Below the pieces are notes generated by a model. The model saw nothing but the letters and a program-made list of their open reading frames with translations. It searched no databases and was not told where the DNA came from. A program made the position numbers and the translations under genes. A DNA stretch of 64,000 nt from Acestrorhynchus altus (taxonomy: Eukaryota; Chordata; Actinopteri; Characiformes; Acestrorhynchidae): the NCBI GenBank assembly GCA_034509495.1, contig CM067525.1:3023280-3087279 (forward strand), read 5' to 3'. Positions 58,391 to 64,000 of this stretch are shown one piece after another (within the stretch, counting starts at the first letter, position 1; each line of letters begins with the position of its first letter).

Positions 58391-58825
58391 TCATTTTCGC
58401 GGTTTACACAAAAATAAAAACATAAACGAATAAACGCACGTACGATGTTAAGTTTGTGGGCAGCATGGCGGCGTCACCTGCAGCGGTCGTCATTTTTCAA
58501 CCCCAAAACAACGCTGCTCGCCTTTTTGCAGACAAATAACAATGAAGGGAATATTTATTTAAATTGTTTCTTAACTGGTCTCTGTTTTCACCAGTTGGGA
58601 ATGAATCGAGCTCTGAGGCTTGGGGCAGTTTGGGAGGGGGTGACAGACAGCGATCTCTTTCTCTGACGTAAGAAACGAGGGATGGAAGGATAAAGGCTAA
58701 TCAGGCAGAGAGACAGAGAAGGGAAAAGAGGAAGCCTGCGAAGGGGCGATCGCTCGTTCCACCCTGGTGGGTGATTCACCTCCATTTGACCTGTTCATGT
58801 GACTGAAATAAAGCACGAAGAGCTA

Positions 58826-58827
58826 CG

Positions 58828-58859
<32 letters not shown>

Positions 58860-58870
58860 GAGAGAGAGAT
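58826..58870. repeat. GA microsatellite
   Basis: (GA)n of about 42 bases with one C. Confidence 0.95.
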
Positions 58871-59094
58871 TACTTTATAATGTCATACAAATGCTGCATA
58901 TCAGAGAGTTCCCCTGCTTACCCCAGATGTGGTCAATCAGACATAATTGGTGTCCTGCTGAGACCGAACAAGGTAAAACTTTTTCTGTACAGGAACAAAT
59001 ACCGTAACTCCCAACTCTGTTCTGATTTATAACAATGCCTTAAATAGGTGGTAGTAAAGCATTTACACCAATCAGAAACAACACCTCCACCACC

Positions 59095-59400
59095 GTCAAC
59101 TTCATCCTCATCTACGGTGGCGCTTGTCAAGGGACGCATTTACATATTAGTCAGCAAGTGAACCGTCAGTTCCTGAAGTTGATGTGTTGAGGTCAGAAAA
59201 GAATCCGAGACACTTCCACAAGAACCGTAGCGTTCTAGACGACTGGGTCAGAGCATCAGGCAGGTCTTGTCGGACGTTCCCAGTATGCAATGGTCAGTAT
59301 GTACCAAAAATGCTCCATGAAAGGACAACTGGTGAACCAGCAACAGGGTCATAGTCGTCCAAAGCTCAACCAGTGCCAGTGCAATTTGGTGGTGCAATAT
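59095..59400 (+). mobile_element. Tc1-like relic, N-terminal half
   Basis: GAAGTTGATGTGTTGAGGTC, GACGACTGGGTCAGAGCATC, GCAATGGTCAGTATGTACCA, GAACCAGCAACAGGGTCATA. In step with the C-terminal half at 59,800, so the two may be one 1.2-kb element split by about 400 bp. Confidence 0.78.
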
Positions 59401-59799
59401 ACCAGATGTGGCCCAGATATAAATTGGGACATGTGGACTATGTGAGTATTTTTAATATGTGGGACACTTTTGGCTCACATGATGTTTGCCATTGCCGACA
59501 GCAAGCCAGAGGTGCCATATCCTTGCCAGAAGTGGCCCACATTCGTATACTCTCTGGGTCTTTACTTGAGACTACACTTGGGATGGATGACTCGAAAGGA
59601 CCTCGTCGTTTCCCTATTTTTTACATTTTTTAGACATTGAGAAATTTTGTTTTGAAACATGACTGATTTCTTTTGCAATGTGTGCAAACCTGGCAACCAG
59701 CAGACCAGCAGAGTGGAACATGAGTAAGCTATCGTGGAACGAGGTAGTTCAATAATCAAATCTTGGATTATAGAATTAGAACAGGTGGGACGTAGCTTA

Positions 59800-60325
59800 C
59801 ATATTGCTCAACTCTTTTTATGTCATCACATGTCCAGAAGTTCTGGTGTCATGGTCACCTTTAGTCTTCATTACAGACACTTTAACAGCTCAACATTACA
59901 TTAATGAGGTTCTGCAACCAGTGGTTCTACCTTTTCTGAACACACACCCCGGTGTGAACACAGCTCTATTCCAACAGGACGACGCTCGTCCACATACTGC
60001 TGCCGTCTTAAGATCTCGCCTTGAAGACAAAGATACTACACCCTGGTCGGCCTCATCTCCAGACCTGTCCCTGATACTAGATGCTATTGGACGCTCTATC
60101 AACACTCCACCCCTAAAACACCATCTGCAGAACTGAGTGAGAACATTCAAGCTGCATGGGATGGATCACCACAGGACACCATTAGGAACCTCTACACCTC
60201 CATGCAGAGACATCTGGCATGTTGCGTTAAACCCGACGCCGTACTGAGAGACGAGACTGAGAGACAGGGATCTCCCTCCCCAACAGCACTGCAATCCCAC
60301 ACGTCCTTCTGGGTGCAACTATTAT
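59800..60325 (+). mobile_element. Tc1-like relic, C-terminal half and 3' tail
   Basis: Reads YINEVLQPVVLPFLNTHPG, ALFQQDDARPHTAAVLRSR, TTPWSASSPDLSLI: the QQDxARPHT and SPDLSxI catalytic blocks of Tc1 transposase, with the final Glu block lost by a small deletion after SLI. Ends with AACAGCACTGCAATCCCACAC, GTCCTTCTGGGTGCAACTAT. Best preserved of the four relics of this type. Confidence 0.85.
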
Positions 60326-61473
60326 CTATATATTGAATTCATGAAAGTGTTAAAGGTGTTAGTCCCCCTCTATATTCTATTCTAATACTAATTCAGTATT
60401 ACATCACTCGACTCTACTTCACTAAGGCTGATTGTTGACTTTATTATCAGGAGGTAAAAATGAAATGTTCCATAAAGCTTCCCCGCGGAGTCCGTCCCCT
60501 GCTGTCTGCTTCTCCGTCACTCGCGCACTTTTACTTACTTTCCAAACTCTGCAGTGGAGAGATTTAATTAGCCGACTCCAGCGAGCGGAAATGCTTCGTC
60601 TGGGATCGAGTTCAGCGGTTCTGCGGCCCCTCTGACAAAATTAACTCAGACAAACGATAATTAATATTTTCACCCTGCAGTGGCAGAGGAGCGCTAACAG
60701 GCGATCGCAGGATGAACCGCCGCTTGTTGTTGCCCCGCTCAGACGGATCAAATTAGCTCGACTGTTTGCGAAACCTTTGCCGCCCCCTGCGCCCAGCCTT
60801 TACTAATGTGTTGCTTCAGCGGTTTGTGGGAACGTGAACCATGCGCATCCTCTCACCAGGCCTGCTGCAAGACCCAACCTAAGGATAATGCCGCGCTAAC
60901 TTCAGCAGAAGGCGTCACGCTGGAAAGATGATTGAAAATGGCGGCTTCGTGCTAACACTAATACTGTTCTTCTGTTCCATCCTAAAAACGAAAGTCAAGG
61001 GCAGAACACACTCGCAGTCGTTAAGCTGTTTAGTGTCATTGTTAAATCCATTGTTAAAGCCACAGCTTGACAAATATAGTGTGTGTGTGTGTGTGTGTGT
61101 ATGAGTATGAGCCTTCCATAGGGGGCAGATTTGGAGGTCACGGTTGAGTGAGTATAATGAGTTCTTTTAGTGTGTGTATGTGTGGGTATTCAGCTCTTTA
61201 TAGGGACCCAGCTCTGGATATTAACTTCTTACAACACAAAGTTCATAAAATATGATTCAATTCCATTCGCAAAATGAGTTTCTGAAATATATTCTTAAGA
61301 AAATCTTCCTATTATTTTTACATTTTTGTATCTTAAGAAAATCTAATCCTACTAAACACTAGTGCAGCTTAAAAAATGAGTATCGTACAACGTCTGTTAT
61401 CCATTTAATAATCATTTAATTTAACTCTGATGTATTACAATCATACCCTGCATGCCAACTGGGAGTACTGGAA
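60326..61473. other. Unique intronic sequence, CpG-richer block and TG tract
   Basis: 60,470-60,860 is richer in CpG than its surroundings (CCGCGGAGTCCG, GCGAGCGG, GGCGATCGC) and free of repeats. TG run at 61,079-61,100. No exon recognised. Confidence 0.45.
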
Positions 61474-61510
61474 TGTGTGTGTGTGTGTGTGTGTGTGTGT
61501 TTTTGTACAG
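61474..61510 (+). promoter_or_regulatory. (TG)13-T5 splice acceptor tract of exon 4
   Basis: Thirteen TG dinucleotides (61474-61499), five T (61500-61504) and GTACAG form the whole acceptor region of exon 4, with no longer pyrimidine run upstream. The architecture resembles human CFTR intron 8, where long (TG)m with short Tn binds TDP-43 and causes exon skipping. That the same happens here is inference. Confidence 0.6.
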
Positions 61511-61610
61511 GAAATGGGGCGGATGGCTTGGTCCTCCTGACTCGCCATACAGGCAGATGAAGTATGATGAAGGGGAAGCCTGCTGGCAGGGCCCGAAGCG
61601 CTCCACACTG
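61511..61610 (+). CDS. prkcsh: Glucosidase II beta subunit, internal exon 4 in window (MRH domain, CWQGP motif)
   Basis: One hundred bases between TTTTTGTACAG and CTG|GTGAGT, ending on a complete codon. It reads KWGGWLGPPDSPYRQ, MKYDEGEACWQGP and KRSTL. G-x-W-x-x-W-x-G-P, M-K-Y-[DE]-x-G and C-W-Q-G-P-x-R-S-T are the most distinctive signature of glucosidase II beta. The Arg of GPKRST matches the conserved sugar-binding arginine. The other two binding residues, in the family's L-C-G-K-E and C-E-Y motifs, belong to the next exon, which I could not find before the window ends. The acceptor is unusual: (TG)13 then five T precede GTACAG. The intron before it is 16.7 kb. Confidence 0.95.
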
Positions 61611-61814
61611 GTGAGTCTATCAGCTCAACCCATCATTTACAGTGGGTTAGCACTGGGTCAGGGCCTGTTCTCCCAGTAGGCACAGCATCATTTTCATCAC
61701 TCTCTGGCAAACAAAGGGATCTTTATCATTAAGAAATGATATTTTGAACATTATTCATTAGCTGTCCCTCGTTCGTCGAGGAAGCAGAGTAAGGACTTGT
61801 ACAAGCCTCTCAAT

Positions 61815-62190
61815 GAACTGGTCAATCTATGTTCAAACCCTCACCTATGGCCACGAACTTCGGGTAGTGACCGAAAGAATGAGATCCTAAGTTTGCTCCG
61901 CATGGTGGCTGGACTCTCCCTCCCCTCATCCAGGAGGGGCTCGGAGTAGCTCCATTGCTCCTACACATCTAGAGGATTCAGCTGAGGTGGTTCGGGCATG
62001 TCCAACTGGGAGGATGCCCAGAAAAACACCCAGGAGAGATTACAACTCTAGGCCAGCCTGGGAATGCCTTGGAATCTTCCCGGAAGTGCTGGAAGAGGCA
62101 GCTAGGGGAAGGGAGGTCTGGGCCTCTTTGCTTAAGCTGCTGCCCCCATGACCAGGACTCCGTATTAGCGGCAGATGAAGGAAGGATGAC
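61815..62190 (+). mobile_element. LINE relic (3' end of ORF2)
   Basis: Reads VQTLTYGHELRVVTE, then in another frame GLGVAPLLLHI-stop-RIQLRWFGHVQ, then a GNALESSRKCWKRQLG-like part, following the T-Y-G-H-E ... L-R-W-[FL]-G-H-V ... end of a fish non-LTR retrotransposon. Stops and frameshifts show it is dead. It lies 205 bp after exon 4. Confidence 0.78.
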
Positions 62191-62428
62191 TTTATCAACA
62201 GTGAGCAGAACTAACCAACACCGCTAACAGCTTAACAAATGACTGGTGTCTTTAAATGAAAATGGGGTTCCGTTACGTGTGAATGGTTCCCTCTTTTCCA
62301 TCTCTCTTCCTCGATCCCCTCTTCATGTCTTTAATCTGGCCTTTTTTTGCCCAAAGAAGCAACTGTGGGAAGGAGAGGGAATGAGACCACAAGGGCAGGA
62401 GAGACGTACGGAATGGAGGGAAGGATAA

Positions 62429-62433
<5 letters not shown>

Positions 62434-62488
<55 letters not shown>
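62434..62488. repeat. GA microsatellite
   Basis: (GA)n of about 50 bases. Confidence 0.95.
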
Positions 62489-62491
<3 letters not shown>

Positions 62492-63173
62492 CAGTCCCCC
62501 GCTCATTATGACATTAAATGTGACGGCTAGGCCTCTTATTCCCTCGTTCTGTTTCTTAACAGCCCCCCTCCTCCTCCTCTCTCAGAGAGAACGCAAGGAA
62601 TGGTAGTAGTGCAGCTCTACAGAAGCAGCTGGATTGCAGCAGAACACGATATTAAGCCAATTTAGGAGCACAGTCTGGAGCACACACCCGCAACCAGGGG
62701 GAGAAAATCACTCACATCAGCTTCTTTTCACTGTAGGGCTGAACGGTTACCAGGGCCACATTACACCATCCTGCTTCCTTTTTTTCCATGACAACAGTGG
62801 GCTGTTGTGGTTTGCTGTTGGCTTATATTAAAAACAAGACATCAATATGACTTTTACTAAAAATAGGGGTCTGGGCAAAGGTGATGTGGCATCGTACGAA
62901 ATTGCACCCCACGCCATGATACCACACCTTTTGGATGTCCAATGTGACAAACCGTTGACCTGGCTCGATCACTCAGCTGTCCGATTTTTCTTGATTGGTG
63001 CTGTTGCTGATGCTGATATTGTAGAATATCGTATCCCAGCGGTCGGACCAGAATATGCAGCAATTAGCAGATTAGTTTCTGTAAACGCTCAGCATTCAAA
63101 TGAACGCTCAGGCAAAGCAAAGCCAATAGGAGAGGGCTTTTCAGTGGAGGAGATAATGATAAGAACAAAGCCC

Positions 63174-63243
63174 CAGTGTGTGTGTGTGTGTGTGTGTGTG
63201 TATCTGCCTGGCCGTTAATGCTTCTCTCGCTCAACCAATGTGT

Positions 63244-63288
<45 letters not shown>

Positions 63289-63380
63289 CAGGTAGCTTTT
63301 ATCTGCTTTTGTCAGAATAGACTGTTGAGAGAGCGAGAGGGAGAGAGAGACAGGGACAGAGAGAGGGGGAGAGACTGATG
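63174..63380. repeat. TG, CT and GA tracts
   Basis: TG at 63,176-63,201, CT at 63,247-63,284, GA-rich at 63,327-63,375. The CT and GA tracts are complementary and could pair as a hairpin. Confidence 0.92.
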
Positions 63381-63385
63381 AAAGG

Positions 63386-63399
63386 GTTGCTATGGAAAC
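63386..63399 (+). promoter_or_regulatory. Candidate RFX X-box
   Basis: GTTGCTATGGAAAC matches the RFX1-type motif GTTGCYATGGAAAC, known to be frequent in vertebrate conserved non-coding elements. It lies in unique sequence after the GA tract. Confidence 0.4.
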
Positions 63400-64000
63400 C
63401 ACTCAGAGAGTACAATAACTTTTTCCCCTGCTGTAAAGAGGGTTTGGAGGAGTCGATGTGTGCGACGCTCCGAGCTGATCTCAGATCAGCATTAGCTTTT
63501 CTTGTCGCTCTGCCGTTTGGGATTAGGCTGGTTTCGGCTGCTCCCAGATCAGATCAGACTCGGCTAAGTCTCTGCACGGCGCTGACGGACATCACAAAAG
63601 AGGCTTGTGTTGTATTATTAGATCCGACTCCTTTGTCGAGAAAGTGCCATCGCGCACCCTCTGTACAGTCACTCCACTGACACACAAAACCACAAATTCA
63701 GCTCAAAACCATTTCCAGGCAAAGGGACGCTGGTGTAGGTGGGGGGTGTTAGACTATAGAAACATCTGGAGTCAAGATAGTTTAAACCTTTCAGACTGTA
63801 GACATTATTCATATTCGGTTATTAAAGCTACGCCTTCTACTCTGTGTACCTCTGAGTACTGAGTATTAAAATTACTGAGAGCGCCTGTAGTGCGCAGACA
63901 TGCTAACCAAAGCTGTGTTCTAACAAATGCTCAGGAAATAATGTCAGTGCTCTTTAGATTCAGCCATTTTTAAGACTCTTCACAAAAACACAGTTTATAA

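Larger units (their letters stand above)
44810..61510 (+). other. Intron 3 of the glucosidase II beta segment (16,701 bp)
   Basis: GT-AG intron. Besides the repeats listed separately, it has unique stretches with nothing recognised at about 45,190-46,240, 46,370-47,020, 48,600-49,060, 49,600-50,030, 50,610-51,060, 51,200-53,030, 53,350-54,270, 54,580-55,690, 56,600-57,050, 57,386-58,130 and 60,330-61,470. The open frames inside it are short, start or end in repeats, and lack splice context. A nested gene cannot be excluded. Confidence 0.8.
61611..64000 (+). other. Start of the next intron (donor only in window)
   Basis: After the CTG|GTGAGT donor of exon 4 no acceptor followed by an L-C-G-K-E-like coding segment was found before the end. 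The stretch holds a LINE relic (61,815-62,190), GA (62,437-62,487), TG (63,176-63,201) and CT (63,247-63,284) tracts and otherwise unique DNA, including a GTTGCTATGGAAAC motif at 63,386. Confidence 0.7.

Noticed and set aside
35649..61610. Other MRH proteins (OS9, XTP3B, GNPTG) for the four exons
   Set aside because: The coil-to-MRH junction D-Y-G-P-x-G-E-F and C-W-Q-G-P-x-R-S-T are the glucosidase II beta pattern; GNPTG and OS9 lack this combination.

Overview
The window is nuclear DNA from a ray-finned fish, and most of it is non-coding. Three things point to this: very dense TG/CA, CT/GA and AT microsatellites, many decayed Tc1-like transposons of kinds common in teleosts, and coding sequence split into short exons with GT-AG introns. 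The TE families, especially those with ends of the type 'CACTGGCCACTTTATTAG' and 'CATAACATTAAAACCAC', suggest an ostariophysan and possibly a characiform. That last step is inference.

One gene can be supported. Four plus-strand exons (35649-35718, 38100-38189, 44738-44809, 61511-61610) join in frame with compatible splice phases. They encode about 110 residues of the beta subunit of ER glucosidase II (PRKCSH/GLU2B): the end of a coiled coil followed by the first two thirds of the mannose-6-phosphate-receptor-homology (MRH) lectin domain. The N-terminal exons (signal peptide, LDLa modules, EF hands, acidic stretch) and the last exons (rest of MRH, ER-retention tail) are not recognisable here. 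The window is therefore an internal slice of the gene, with introns of 2.4, 6.5 and 16.7 kb.

Regions: 1-35.6 kb is upstream intron and/or intergenic DNA, made of tandem arrays (41-bp, 58-bp, 33-bp and 73-bp units), Tc1 relics on both strands, CT/TG tracts and unique sequence with no recognised exon. From 35.6 to 61.6 kb lies the glucosidase II beta segment, its introns filled with minisatellites (52-bp, 58-bp and 35-bp), fold-back elements, Tc1 and LINE relics and long microsatellites. From 61.6 to 64 kb is the start of the next intron, with a LINE 3' relic.

Most worth a second look: a (TG)13-T5 tract just before the exon-4 acceptor, like the CFTR exon-9 acceptor; CT microsatellites that form the pyrimidine tracts of two other acceptors; a near-consensus REST/NRSF RE1 site with a weaker twin in intron 2, beside a 0.4-kb fold-back; minisatellites built from a Tc1 terminal repeat; and tandem units shared in inverted or distant positions. 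No bacterial, viral, CRISPR or RNA-gene feature was found. I saw nothing amounting to a wholly new biological system.
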